Positions 1 to 8,072 of a stretch of 64,000 bases of DNA are shown here, piece after piece. The position numbers and the translations under genes were made by a program. A model generated the notes under the pieces. That model worked only from the letters and a program-made list of their open reading frames with translations, had not been told where the DNA came from and ran no database searches. How positions within the stretch are numbered: the stretch's first letter is position 1; each line of letters begins with the position of its first letter. Source of the DNA: Pseudonocardia parietis (GTDB taxonomy: Bacteria; Actinomycetota; Actinomycetes; Mycobacteriales; Pseudonocardiaceae); contig NZ_JAGINU010000001.1 of NCBI RefSeq assembly GCF_017876315.1, forward strand, positions 6,386,001 to 6,450,000, given 5' to 3'.

Positions 1-333
1 CCCGGCCACCGCCCGCCGGAGTCGGTGCGCGAGACCGGCGAGCACCCGTGGGAGCGCACGGTGCCCGCGACCGAGCTCGCCGCCGAGGTGCGCGCGGCCG
101 CCGAGGACGAGCGGGCGCGGGCGGACGGCGGGACGGTGGCCGTGATCGCCGCCGACCCCGGGGAGCTCACCGGGCTGCCGGTGCCGGTGCACAGCCCGGT
201 GTCGGCGAAGGGCCTCGAGTTCGACGCCGTCGTGATCGTCGACCCGGATCGGATCCGGGCGAAGCAGCCCGCGGACCTCTACGTCTCGATGACCCGGGCC
301 ACGCAACGACTGGGAATGGTCCGGCCCGGCTAG
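1..333 (+). CDS. UvrD/Rep-like ATP-dependent helicase, C-terminal end (5' truncated by window)
   Basis: The reading frame is open from the first base, so this is the 3' end of a larger gene. The last ~50 residues carry the SF1 helicase end motifs: KGLEFDAV (motif V type) followed by LYVSMTRATQRL (motif VI type). These are typical of UvrD-like and actinobacterial HelD/HelR-like proteins, which act on DNA or free stalled RNA polymerase. The Walker A part lies outside the window, so the subfamily cannot be fixed. The stop overlaps by 4 bases the 3' end of the convergent SCO1664-family gene. The call as an SF1A-type C-terminus is firm; the exact role is open. Confidence 0.75.
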   Translation, partial: PGHRPPESVRETGEHPWERTVPATELAAEVRAAAEDERARADGGTVAVIAADPGELTGLPVPVHSPVSAKGLEFDAVVIVDPDRIRAKQPADLYVSMTRATQRLGMVRPG

Positions 334-1214
334 AAGGCGGGCCAGGGGATCGCCGGGCCGTATCCCTCGGGCCCGGGGAAGCGCGGCTCGACGAGGAGGT
401 GGTCGATGCGCGAGCGCAGCGCGGCCACCTCCCGCCGGGTGACGTGCTCGCCCAGCGTGTCGGCGGCGTCCCCGGCCAGACGCGCGCGCAGCTCCTTGAG
501 CTGCGCGGTGTGCTCCTCGCCGATCTCGTCGCCGATCCAGCCCCACAACACGGTGCGCAGCTTCGGCTCGGTGTGCAGGGTGAGGCCGTGGTCGACGCCG
601 TACACGTCGCCGTCGCCGGCCAGGATCACGTGCCCGCCCTTGCGGTCGGCGTTGTTGACGACGACGTCGAACAGCGCCATCGCCCGCAGCCGCGGGTGGT
701 CGGCGTGCACCAGCACCACCGGGTCACCGGCGCCGTCGCGGGCCCGCAGGACCGGCAGCCAGCCGTCCGGGACGCCGCCGGGCTCGCACAGCTCCACGAG
801 GGACTCGGCGGCCAGCGCGATGGTCTCCTCGTCGATGTCGCCCTCGAGGTCGTCCGCGGGAGTCGGCTCGGTCAGCGCGCTCTCGTCCCCGGAGGACACC
901 CACGCCTGGACCATGCCCGGCCCGAACGGCGCCTCCTGGCGCAGGACCGTCGGCGGCACGACGTGCAGCCCGGAGATCTCCGAGATGAGGTACGCCCCGA
1001 CCTCGCGGCCGGCGAGCGTGCCGTCCGGGAAGTCCCACAGCGGGCGCTCCCCGCGGACCGGCTTGTAGACGCAGCGCAGCTCGACGCCGTCGGAGGTGAC
1101 GGTGCCGAACAGGGTGGCGTTCGAGGCGTCGACCAGGCGCCCGGTGATCTCCATGCGACCGCGGTCCAGGACGTCGAGGACGGCCGGGTCCCGCAGGCCG
1201 GGAACCCCGCTCAC
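330..1214 (-). CDS. SCO1664 family protein
   Basis: The protein has 294 residues. The start chosen is GTG at 1214, because it overlaps the TGA of the upstream DUF3090 gene as GTGA, a common coupled arrangement. An ATG 20 codons later (1154, MEITGRL) is the alternative and fits the start of sequence conservation better. The N-terminal half (NATLFGTV, CVYKPVRGERPLWDFP, REVGAYLISE) and the central DVVVNNADRKGGH segment are hallmarks of the actinobacterial SCO1664 family. That family resembles a phosphatidylinositol-kinase-like fold, and the ADRKGGH region looks like a catalytic loop. The biochemical role is unknown. It sits in a minus-strand cassette with DUF3090 and a phosphomutase-like gene, a known co-occurrence in actinobacteria. 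Confidence 0.85.
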   Translation of the reverse strand: MSGVPGLRDPAVLDVLDRGRMEITGRLVDASNATLFGTVTSDGVELRCVYKPVRGERPLWDFPDGTLAGREVGAYLISEISGLHVVPPTVLRQEAPFGPGMVQAWVSSGDESALTEPTPADDLEGDIDEETIALAAESLVELCEPGGVPDGWLPVLRARDGAGDPVVLVHADHPRLRAMALFDVVVNNADRKGGHVILAGDGDVYGVDHGLTLHTEPKLRTVLWGWIGDEIGEEHTAQLKELRARLAGDAADTLGEHVTRREVAALRSRIDHLLVEPRFPGPEGYGPAIPWPAF

Positions 1215-1798
1215 TCGGCCTCGGCCACGGGGTTGCGGTCGTGGTAGCCGTTGAGCCGCACGCAGACGTGGCCCTCCGGGTCCAGCGGCTCCGCGCACAG
1301 CGGGCACGGCGCGCGCCCCGCGGAGACGACCTTCCCGGCGCGGTCGGCGAACGCCTTCGCCGCCGTCGGCGACAGGAACACCCGCAGCGCGTCCGGCCCC
1401 TCCTCGGTGTCGTCGAGGACGACCGACTCGTCGATCTCCTCCTCGGTCACCGCCAGGAGCTCGACGACGATCGAGCTGGAGTCCGCGTCCCAGCCCAGGC
1501 CCATCGTGCCGACCCGGAACTCCTCCTCGAGCGGAACGTTGAGCGGGTCGTTGTCGGACGAGCCGGACTCGGCAGGCGTGCCCTCGGCCAGGTTCTCCTC
1601 GCCGAACCGCTTCGCCACCTCACCGAGCAGCGCGGTGATCCGTTCCGCCAGCACCGTGACCTGCTGTTTCTCCAGCAGCACACTGATCGTGCGGGCGCTC
1701 TCGATCGCCTGTAGGTAGAAGGCCCGATCGCCGGGCTCGCCGACGGTCCCGGCCACGAAGCGGTCCGGGCGGCGGAAGACGTGGATGACGCGTGCCAT
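1211..1798 (-). CDS. DUF3090 family protein
   Basis: The protein has 195 residues, starting at the ATG at 1798 (MARVIHVFRRPDRF), the normal start of this family. The N-terminal half is the DUF3090 core (FVAGTVGEPGDRAFYLQA). The C-terminus has a small zinc-ribbon-like end, CPLCAEPLDPEGHVC, followed by RLNGYH. DUF3090 proteins are restricted to actinobacteria and have no proven function. The gene is translationally coupled (GTGA) to the SCO1664-family gene downstream and lies about 100 bases after the histidine-phosphatase gene, so the three are likely one transcript. A link to NAD, mycothiol or cofactor metabolism would only be a guess. Confidence 0.9.
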   Translation of the reverse strand: MARVIHVFRRPDRFVAGTVGEPGDRAFYLQAIESARTISVLLEKQQVTVLAERITALLGEVAKRFGEENLAEGTPAESGSSDNDPLNVPLEEEFRVGTMGLGWDADSSSIVVELLAVTEEEIDESVVLDDTEEGPDALRVFLSPTAAKAFADRAGKVVSAGRAPCPLCAEPLDPEGHVCVRLNGYHDRNPVAEAE

Positions 1799-1894
1799 GA
1801 CCGTTGCCAGGGTAGGCGACACGGAACCCCGGGGCATCCCCGCCATCCCCCACCGGCGCCGTCACCACCGGCGATGCGAGATGGATCACCTTGT

Positions 1895-2587
1895 TCAGGC
1901 GTTGGTGGGCCCGCCGACGACGGCGTCGGACGGCGCCTGCTCCTCCGACGGCGGCTTCGGGACGAGGCTCGCCACGTCCCCGGACTGCTCGTTCATCCGG
2001 GCCACGAACGGGCGCAGTTCGGTGTAGGCGACGACGCTGACCGAGCAGGTGTCGACGACGATCCGCTGGAAGTTGTCCAGGTGGCTGGCCAGCGCGTCGG
2101 CCAGCACCGCCTTGATGACGTCGCCGTGGCTGCAGGCCAGCAGGATCGCGTCGTCGCCGTGCTCGGCACGCACCCGGGCGACCTGGCGGCGGACGGCCGC
2201 GACCGAACGGGCCTGCATCCCGGCCAGGGCCTCGCCGTCCGGGAAGGTCGCGGCCGACGGGTGCGCCTGCACGACCTTCCAGAGGTCCTCGGTGACCAGC
2301 TCGCTGATCTTCCGGCCGGTCCAGGAGCCGTAGTCGACCTCGGCCAGGTCGTCCTCGACGACCGGGTCCAGCCCGCGCGCGGCGGCGAGCGGCGCGACGG
2401 TCTGGCGGCACCGGATCATCGGCGAGGTGATGATCGAGGCGATCGGAAGGTCGGCGAGCCGGTCGACCACCGTCGCCGCCTGCTCCCGGCCGCGGGCGTC
2501 GAGCTCGACGCCGGGGGAACGTCCGGCCAGGACACCCGCGGTGTTCGCCGTCGAGCGTCCGTGCCGCAACAGGATCAAGGTCGCCAC
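1895..2587 (-). CDS. Histidine phosphatase family protein (MSMEG_4193-type putative phosphomutase)
   Basis: The protein has 230 residues; the GTG at 2587 gives the family-typical start VATLILLRHGRSTANT. The LLRHGRS motif holds the catalytic phospho-accepting histidine. A second conserved stretch, LACSHGDVIKAVLAD, holds the other active-site histidine, and SPMIRCRQT supplies the substrate arginine. Such enzymes remove or move phosphate groups; the substrate here is unknown. The DUF3090 / SCO1664 / this-family trio is a recurrent actinobacterial cassette. The acidic, proline-rich tail after residue ~205 is variable. Confidence 0.9.
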   Translation of the reverse strand: MATLILLRHGRSTANTAGVLAGRSPGVELDARGREQAATVVDRLADLPIASIITSPMIRCRQTVAPLAAARGLDPVVEDDLAEVDYGSWTGRKISELVTEDLWKVVQAHPSAATFPDGEALAGMQARSVAAVRRQVARVRAEHGDDAILLACSHGDVIKAVLADALASHLDNFQRIVVDTCSVSVVAYTELRPFVARMNEQSGDVASLVPKPPSEEQAPSDAVVGGPTNA

Positions 2588-2622
2588 ACGCGCAGAGGCT
2601 ACGTGACGGGCCGGACCGGGCG

Positions 2623-3444
2623 TCACGTCGCGGAGATCGCCCCGATCGACAGTGCCGCCAGCAGGGCGACGCCCAGCGCGATCCGGTACGCCACGAACAC
2701 GTAGACGGTGTTGTTCTGCACGAACTTCAGCAGCCAGGCGATCGCCGCGTACCCGACCACGAACGCGACCACCACGGCGACCAGCATCTGGATGCCCGAC
2801 GGCCCGTCCCCGGCGAAGACGTCCGGCAGCGTGAACAGGCCGGCCCCGAACACCGACGGGATCGCCAGCAGGAACGAGTACCGCACGATCGCCGGGCGGT
2901 TCAGCCCGAGCGCCAGCCCGGCGGTGATCGTCCCGCCCGAGCGGGACACCCCCGGGATCAGCGCCATGGCCTGCGCGAAGCCGAGCAGCACGCCGTCCCG
3001 CACGGTGATCCGCTCGATCGGCTTGGTCTGCCTGCCGAACCGTTCCGCCAGGCCGAGCAGCACACCGAACACGATCAGCGTCGTCGCGACCAGCCACAGG
3101 TTCCGGGCCACCGTCTCGATCTGGGTCTTGAACAGCACCCCCAGGACGGCGATCGGGATCGATCCGATGATCACCAGCCAGGCCAGCCGGTAGTCGTCGG
3201 TGCGCCGGACCTGGGCATCGCGGAACCCGCGCACCCACGTCGTGAACAGGCGCCAGATGTCCTTGGCGAAGTAGACGATCACCGCGGCCTCGGTCCCGAG
3301 CTGGGCGACCGCGGTGAAGGCCGCCCCCGGATCGCGGTCGAAGAACAGCTCGGAGGCGATACGCAGGTGCCCCGACGAGGAGACGGGCAGGAACTCGGTC
3401 AACCCCTGGATGACGCCGAGGACGATCACCTCGAGCCAGCTCAC
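2623..3444 (-). CDS. uppP: Undecaprenyl-diphosphatase UppP (BacA family)
   Basis: The integral membrane protein has 273 residues and starts at the GTG at 3444 (VSWLEVIVLGVIQG). It dephosphorylates undecaprenyl diphosphate so the lipid carrier can be reused in peptidoglycan synthesis, and it gives low-level bacitracin resistance. Both family signatures are present: GLTEFLPVSSSGHL near residues 15-28, and PGVSRSGGTITAGLALG near 165, with the catalytic Glu, His and Arg. About eight hydrophobic helices are visible. The gene lies 35 bases upstream of the phosphomutase-like gene on the same strand and may lead that transcript. Confidence 0.95.
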   Translation of the reverse strand: MSWLEVIVLGVIQGLTEFLPVSSSGHLRIASELFFDRDPGAAFTAVAQLGTEAAVIVYFAKDIWRLFTTWVRGFRDAQVRRTDDYRLAWLVIIGSIPIAVLGVLFKTQIETVARNLWLVATTLIVFGVLLGLAERFGRQTKPIERITVRDGVLLGFAQAMALIPGVSRSGGTITAGLALGLNRPAIVRYSFLLAIPSVFGAGLFTLPDVFAGDGPSGIQMLVAVVVAFVVGYAAIAWLLKFVQNNTVYVFVAYRIALGVALLAALSIGAISAT

Positions 3445-3578
3445 GGGCGGCTCCTGACGGGTGCTCCGGCGGGCCGGGGTGGCTGAGCGATCACGGGCCG
3501 TCACCGTACCCCCGGAGATCCGGGTCACAGCGCGCGCCCTCGATCGTCCCGGCGCCCGCGCGCCTAGGCTCTGCAGAC

Positions 3579-4526
3579 GTGCAGCGGAGACCGGTGGGGG
3601 CCAGCGGCCTGGAGGTGTCCCGGGTCGGTTTGGGCACGATGACCTGGGGTGAGGACACTCCCCCTGCCGAGGCGGCCGAGCAGCTGCGGGCGTTCGTCGA
3701 CGCCGGCGGAACGCTGGTCGAGACGGCCGACGACTACGGTGCCGGCGCGGCCCAGCAGGTGCTGGGCGGCCTGCTGCGCCGGACCGTCGCCCGGGACGAC
3801 CTCGTGATCGCCGGGCGGGGCACCGCCACCCGCGTCCCCGACGAGCGGGCCTCCCGTTCCGCGCTGCTGCGCTCGCTCGACACGACGTTGCACCGTCTCG
3901 GCGTCGACCACCTGGACCTGTGGCAGTTCCCCGGCTGGGACCCCCGGGTGCCGCTGGACGAGATGCTCTCCGCGGTGCAGATCGCCGTCTACTCAGGGCG
4001 GGTCCGCTACGCCGGGCTGGTCGCCCCGCGGGGCTGGCAGCTCGCCACGATCGCCGCCGGCGCCGCGGCCGGCCCGGACCCCGCGGTGTGCAGGCCGGTG
4101 TCGGCCCAGGTGGAGTACTCGCTGCTGGCCCGCGAGCCGGAGGCCGAGCTCCTGCCGGCGGCGCGCCACCACGGCCTGGGAATCCTGGCGTGGGCCCCGC
4201 TCGGGCGCGGCGTGCTGACCGGCAAGTACACCGACGGCACCCCGGCCGACTCCCGCGGGGCGAGCGCGCTGCTGGCGTCCTACGTCGAGGCGCGTCGCGG
4301 CGAGCACTCGGCACGGATCGTGCACTCGGTGCTGACCGCCGCCGACGGGCTCGGCACCTCACCGCTGGTCGTGGCGCTGACCTGGGTGCGGGACCGGCGG
4401 GGGGTGGCCAGCGCGGTCGTCGGGGCGCGGGACGCGGCGCAGCTGCGGGCGTCGCTGGCCGCGGAGGACGTGACCCTGCCTGCCGAGATCCGCACCGCCC
4501 TCGACGACGTCAGCGACCCGGTCTGA
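3579..4526 (+). CDS. Aldo/keto reductase family protein with atypical active site
   Basis: The protein has 315 residues and starts at the GTG at 3579 (MQRRPVGASGLEVSRVGLGT). The TIM-barrel AKR fold is recognisable from GLGTMTWGEDT, DLWQF and the C-terminal VVGARDAAQLRASL cofactor region. The tetrad Asp and Tyr are present in ETADDYGAG. The usual catalytic Lys region (IATKAG in relatives) reads IAGRGT, and the usual His (QVH-W) reads QFPGWD, so Lys and His appear replaced. The protein may bind NADPH without normal reductase activity, or act on an unusual substrate. It lies alone, divergent from uppP, with a 134-base gap holding no other gene. Confidence 0.85.
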   Translation: MQRRPVGASGLEVSRVGLGTMTWGEDTPPAEAAEQLRAFVDAGGTLVETADDYGAGAAQQVLGGLLRRTVARDDLVIAGRGTATRVPDERASRSALLRSLDTTLHRLGVDHLDLWQFPGWDPRVPLDEMLSAVQIAVYSGRVRYAGLVAPRGWQLATIAAGAAAGPDPAVCRPVSAQVEYSLLAREPEAELLPAARHHGLGILAWAPLGRGVLTGKYTDGTPADSRGASALLASYVEARRGEHSARIVHSVLTAADGLGTSPLVVALTWVRDRRGVASAVVGARDAAQLRASLAAEDVTLPAEIRTALDDVSDPV

Positions 4527-4648
4527 CCGCTTCGTCCTGGCCGGGTGTCGGGACGGCGACCTATGGTGGTTCACGTCGGCGGCACCGGTCGTTCACCCGG
4601 TGAGCCCCGCCGGACGCGACACCGTGGCAGCACGAGCGGGAGGCACGG

Positions 4649-4927
4649 ATGGTAGAGAGCGGACCTGAGGAGACCGGGACCGACGGGAATCGGTTCGCCG
4701 GGACTCGGGACGGGGAGGCCTGGACCGACGACCGGTACGAGTACCGCCCCGTCCACATCCACGGCGACGTCTCCCGGCTCACGGCATCGGTCCGCCTGGC
4801 CGTCCAGGCCGAGTTCTCCGGCTGGGAGCTGTCGCGCCTGCGGCTCTACCCCGGCGGGGTGCGCAAGGTCGTGCTGCGCCGGCGGTTGTCGCATCAGCAG
4901 GGGCTGCTCCCCGAGCCGACCTTCTGA
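4649..4927 (+). CDS. DUF5703 family small protein
   Basis: The protein has 92 residues, starting at the ATG at 4649 after GGGAGGCACGG. The C-terminal two thirds, from YEYRPVHIHGDVSRLTASVR through GGVRKVVLRRRL, match the short conserved actinobacterial family DUF5703 as I remember it. The N-terminal 30 residues are acidic and variable. No function is known. It stands alone between the aldo/keto reductase and a repeat-rich intergenic region, with no sign of an operon. Confidence 0.7.
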   Translation: MVESGPEETGTDGNRFAGTRDGEAWTDDRYEYRPVHIHGDVSRLTASVRLAVQAEFSGWELSRLRLYPGGVRKVVLRRRLSHQQGLLPEPTF

Positions 4928-5157
4928 CCTCGGCCCCGCGCCACCCCCGCGACATGCACATTTCCGCCCCGCCAGGGGCCAATTTGCGTTGATCACCGCG
5001 CTCTGGGCCGGGCTGATCACCGCGCTCTCGGCCGGGGTGCGCCCGAGCAGACCGGGTCGGCCTCGGCGCCGGCGGCCGGTGATCACGGATCCGGAACCGA
5101 GACGGACGCTGGATGTCCAGATCTGTTCCGGATCCGTGATCACCGGGTCGGGCGGGC
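4928..5157. repeat. Repeat-rich intergenic region with tandem and inverted repeats
   Basis: There is no gene here. Positions 4990-5013 and 5014-5037 are two 24-base direct repeats starting TGATCACCGCGCTC, with two differences. Positions 5078-5097 and 5125-5144 are a perfect 20-base inverted repeat (arm GGTGATCACGGATCCGGAAC) around a 27-base loop. An imperfect AT-containing hairpin (TGCACATTTCC ... GGCCAATTTGCG) lies at 4954-4988. All units carry GATCACC, suggesting a dispersed intergenic element. The large hairpin also sits at the convergent end of the DUF5703 and VOC genes and could end both transcripts. Confidence 0.7.
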
Positions 5158-5538
5158 TCAGCCGCCGTACGGCACCGTGATGATCTCGAGCCAGTGGCCG
5201 GACGGGTCGGCGAAGTAGATCCCCCGGCCGCCGTCGTTGGTGTTGATCTCGCCGGCCCGGTTCGCGCCCGGATCGGCCCAGTACTGCTGCCCGCGAGTGG
5301 TCAGCCTGTCGAACGTGGCGTCGAACTCGGCGTCGGTGACCAGGAACGCGTAGTGCTGGGGCGTGATCTCGGCACCCTCATCGGCGTCGATGTAGTCGAG
5401 ACTCACGCCGTTGCCCGTCTCGACGACCTCGAAGGGGCCGAACGGCTTCGGTTGCGGGAGACCCAGGATCTCGGTCAGGTAGAGGGCCCCGGCCCGCTTG
5501 TCCCGGGAGTGGACGATGGTGTGGTTCAGGTCAGCCAT
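5158..5538 (-). CDS. VOC family protein (glyoxalase/dioxygenase fold)
   Basis: The protein has 126 residues and starts at the ATG at 5538. It has one vicinal-oxygen-chelate module pair: LNHTIVHSRDKRAGALYLTE at the N-terminus, and IYFADPSGHWLEIITVPYG at the C-terminus with the metal-ligand Glu. His in the first strand and His in TPQHYAFLV are likely metal ligands. Substrate is unknown. These single-domain proteins commonly detoxify small molecules. It runs convergent to the DUF5703 gene and 48 bases downstream of an SDR gene on the same strand. Confidence 0.85.
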   Translation of the reverse strand: MADLNHTIVHSRDKRAGALYLTEILGLPQPKPFGPFEVVETGNGVSLDYIDADEGAEITPQHYAFLVTDAEFDATFDRLTTRGQQYWADPGANRAGEINTNDGGRGIYFADPSGHWLEIITVPYGG

Positions 5539-5585
5539 ACGCCCAAGGGTGCGACCTCGACCACGGTTCAGGTCAAGCGCATATC

Positions 5586-6356
5586 TCAGTGGTCCTGCCA
5601 GCCGACCTCCGGCGGCCGTCCCGCCCCGCGCGGGCTCGGGACGCCGCGGAACCCGTACGGCGCAGGCTCCCGGCCCGGCTGCACGAACCAGCACTCCCCC
5701 GGCTCGCCGCGCTCGAGGATGCCCTCGATACCGGCCGCCACGTCGTCCGCGGTGAGCATCGGGAAGTCCCCGAACTGCTCGCGCACGCCCGCGATCAGCG
5801 GGGTGTCGGCGAACCCCGGGCACACCGCGTTCACCCGGATCCCCTCGGCGGCCAGGGTCGTCGCGGCGGACCGCACGTACCCGACGACGGCGTGCTTGGT
5901 CGCCGTGTAGAGGGCGCCCCTGGGCATCGCGACCAGCCCGGCCAGCGACGCCGTCGCGACCACATGCCCGCCGCCCGCGCGGCGCAGCGCCGGGACCGCG
6001 GCCGTCAGTCCGAACACGACGTGGTCGAAGTTGACGCCGACGATCCGCCGGTAGGCCTCCAGGTCGAGATCCTCGATCCCGGACTGACCCGCCGTCACAC
6101 CCGCGTTGAGCAGCACGACGTCGAGGCGGCCGTACCGCTCCTCGGCCGCGGCGACCGACGCCGTCAGCGCCGCCGGGTCGGTGACGTCCGCCGGGAACGC
6201 CGAGCCGCCCACCTTGTCGGCGACCGCGGCCGCACCGTCGGCGTCCCGGTCCACCACGACGACCTGTGCACCTGCCGCTGCCAGCCGGTCCACCGCCGCC
6301 GCGCCGATTCCGGACGCACCACCGGTGACCAGGGCGACCTTGCCCGCGAGATCCAT
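5586..6356 (-). CDS. SDR family NAD(P)-dependent oxidoreductase
   Basis: The protein has 256 residues, starting at the ATG at 6356 (MDLAGKVALVTGGASGIG). The Rossmann glycine motif TGGASGIG is at residues ~11-18, the NAG motif (LLNAGVT) near 90, the catalytic Ser in TASLAG, and YxxxK as YTATK. Aspartate after the second strand (VVVDRDADG) suggests NAD rather than NADP. It is a classical short-chain dehydrogenase of unknown alcohol or ketone substrate. An in-frame start 9 codons earlier is less likely. It precedes the VOC gene on the same strand and may share its transcript. Confidence 0.9.
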   Translation of the reverse strand: MDLAGKVALVTGGASGIGAAAVDRLAAAGAQVVVVDRDADGAAAVADKVGGSAFPADVTDPAALTASVAAAEERYGRLDVVLLNAGVTAGQSGIEDLDLEAYRRIVGVNFDHVVFGLTAAVPALRRAGGGHVVATASLAGLVAMPRGALYTATKHAVVGYVRSAATTLAAEGIRVNAVCPGFADTPLIAGVREQFGDFPMLTADDVAAGIEGILERGEPGECWFVQPGREPAPYGFRGVPSPRGAGRPPEVGWQDH

Positions 6357-6431
6357 GCCGGACACCCTGCCACCCGCGACCACGGGCCGTCACGGGCCGG
6401 GCCGTCACACCCGGAGGGACGGCATGTGCCC

Positions 6432-6519
6432 GCTCACGCTGTTCGCAGGCTCTGCCCGCTGTTCCTGCTCACGCTGTTCGCAGGCTCTGCCCGATGTTCC
6501 CGCTCACGCTGTTCGCAGG
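6432..6519. repeat. 35-base tandem repeat duplicating the 3' end of the M20 gene
   Basis: The 18-mer GCTCACGCTGTTCGCAGG occurs at 6432-6449, 6467-6484 and 6502-6519, exactly 35 bases apart. The 17-base spacers (CTCTGCCCG then C/A TGTTCC) are nearly the same. The third copy contains the true end of the peptidase gene (codons for FLRTA and the stop, read on the minus strand), so the other two are duplicated gene ends in the untranslated trailer. Confidence 0.9.
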
Positions 6520-7865
6520 AAGCGGTCGAGCACCCGGGTCCCGAACCGCAGCGCGTCCACCGGGACGCGCTCGTCGATCCCGTGGAACAGCGACGCGAAG
6601 TCCAGCTCCGGGGGCAGCCGCAGCGGCGCGAAGCCGTAGCAGTTCATGCCCAGCTTCGCGAAGGACTTCGCGTCCGTCCCGCCCGACAGCATGTACGGGA
6701 CGATCTCCGCGGTCGGGTCCTCGGTACGCAGGGCAGCCTGCATCGCCTCGGTGAGTGCACCCTCGAACGGGGTCTCCACCGGCGGCAGGTCGCTGACCCA
6801 CTCCCGCTCCACGTCCGGGCCGAGCAGCTCGTCGACCTCGCGCAGGAACGCCTCCTCCCGTCCCGGCAGCACCCGGCAGTCGACGACCGCCTCCGCCGTC
6901 GACGGGATGACGTTGGCCTTGTACCCGGCGTTCAGCATCGTCGGGTTCGCGGTGTCCCGGACCGTCGCCCCGATGATCCGTGAGATCGGGCCGAGCTTCG
7001 CCAGCGCGCCCTCGAGGTCGTCCTCCGGGTACTCGACGCCGGTCAGCTCGGTCATCCGCTCCAGGAACGCCCGGACGGTGTCCGTGATGACCAGCGGGAA
7101 CGTGTGGTTCCCCAGCCGGGCGACGGCCTCGGCGAGGATGGTGACGGCGTTGTCGTCGTGCAGGAACGAGCCGTGTCCGGGCTTGCCCTTGGCGCGCAGC
7201 CGCATCCAGGCGATGCCCTTCTCGGCGGACTCGATCAGGTAGGCGCGCTGGTCCTCGCCGAGGGTCAGCGAGAACCCGCCGACCTCCCCGACCGCCTCGG
7301 TGCAGCCCTCGAACAGGTCCGGCCGGTGCTCCACCAGCCACTGCGCGCCCCACTTGCCGCCGGCCTCCTCGTCGGCGACGAAGGCCCAGACGATGTCGCG
7401 CGGCGGGACGACGCCGTCGCGCTTGAAGCGGCGGGCGACCGCCAGCATCATCGCGTCCATGTCCTTCATGTCGACGGCGCCGCGGCCCCACACGTAGCCG
7501 TCCTGCACGGCGCCGGAGAACGGGTGCACCGACCACTCGCCCGGGTCGGCCGGGACGACGTCGAGGTGCCCGTGCATCAGCAGCGCGCCCCGCGACGGGT
7601 CGGCGCCCTTCAGCCGGGCGATCACGTTCATCCGCTTCGGCATCCCGGACTCGACGAGCTCGACCTCGTAGCCGACCTCGCGCAGCTTCGCCGCCACGTA
7701 GTCCGCGGCCTCCGCCTCCCCGGCCAGCGTCTCCGGGTCCGCGGTGTTCGTCGTGTCGATCCGGATCAGCTCCGAACACAGCTGGACGACCTCGGCCTCG
7801 GCGCCGGCCGCCTCGCCGGTGGCCGTCGCGTCGCTGGTGGGAATGTCGCTCGCGTCGCCGGTCAT
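6504..7865 (-). CDS. M20/M25/M40 family metallo-hydrolase
   Basis: The protein has 453 residues and starts at the ATG at 7865. Zinc-site motifs of the M20 family are present in order: LLMHGHLDVVPA (metal His, Asp), GRGAVDMKDMDAMM (bridging Asp), and VADEEAGGKWGAQ (catalytic Glu and metal Glu). A dimerisation domain and a C-terminal SGGTDAKSFAKLG follow. The size and motifs fit the actinobacterial peptidase/deacylase group related to ArgE and DapE. The substrate is not clear. The first ~25 residues are Ala/Thr/Glu-rich. The stop lies in a tandem repeat (6432-6519). No operon partner is evident. Confidence 0.9.
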   Translation of the reverse strand: MTGDASDIPTSDATATGEAAGAEAEVVQLCSELIRIDTTNTADPETLAGEAEAADYVAAKLREVGYEVELVESGMPKRMNVIARLKGADPSRGALLMHGHLDVVPADPGEWSVHPFSGAVQDGYVWGRGAVDMKDMDAMMLAVARRFKRDGVVPPRDIVWAFVADEEAGGKWGAQWLVEHRPDLFEGCTEAVGEVGGFSLTLGEDQRAYLIESAEKGIAWMRLRAKGKPGHGSFLHDDNAVTILAEAVARLGNHTFPLVITDTVRAFLERMTELTGVEYPEDDLEGALAKLGPISRIIGATVRDTANPTMLNAGYKANVIPSTAEAVVDCRVLPGREEAFLREVDELLGPDVEREWVSDLPPVETPFEGALTEAMQAALRTEDPTAEIVPYMLSGGTDAKSFAKLGMNCYGFAPLRLPPELDFASLFHGIDERVPVDALRFGTRVLDRFLRTA

Positions 7866-7986
7866 GCCCGTCTTCCTACCACCGGACGCCCGTGCCGACC
7901 TGCGGTGACCCGCCGTGGCGACCCGGCCGTGGACCGGCCCGAACGCTCGGCTATGCTTCTCCCAGACGCGATCGGGAGATCGCGGC

Positions 7987-8072
7987 GTCCGAGTGGCGGA
8001 ATGGCAGACGCGCTAGCTTGAGGTGCTAGTCCCCGTGCTAGGGGGTGGGGGTTCAAGTCCCCCCTCGGACAC
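7987..8072 (+). tRNA. tRNA-Leu (anticodon GAG)
   Basis: This is an 86-base class II tRNA. The acceptor arms GTCCGAG (7987-7993) and CTCGGAC (8065-8071) pair fully, with discriminator A at 8072. The anticodon stem CTAGC/GCTAG closes the loop TTGAGGT, giving GAG, which reads CUC/CUU leucine codons. A long variable arm and the T-loop GGTTCAAGTCC follow. CCA is not encoded. The 3' end overlaps the end of a serine-recombinase remnant on the other strand, as at a tRNA used as an integration site. Confidence 0.95.

Noticed and set aside
2623..4362. Extended 579-codon version of uppP
   Set aside because: The added N-terminus is Arg/Pro-rich and antisense to the aldo/keto reductase. The GTG at 3444 gives the family start.
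5498..5755. Small plus-strand frame between the VOC and SDR genes
   Set aside because: It is antisense to both genes and made of Arg/Pro/Ala repeats.
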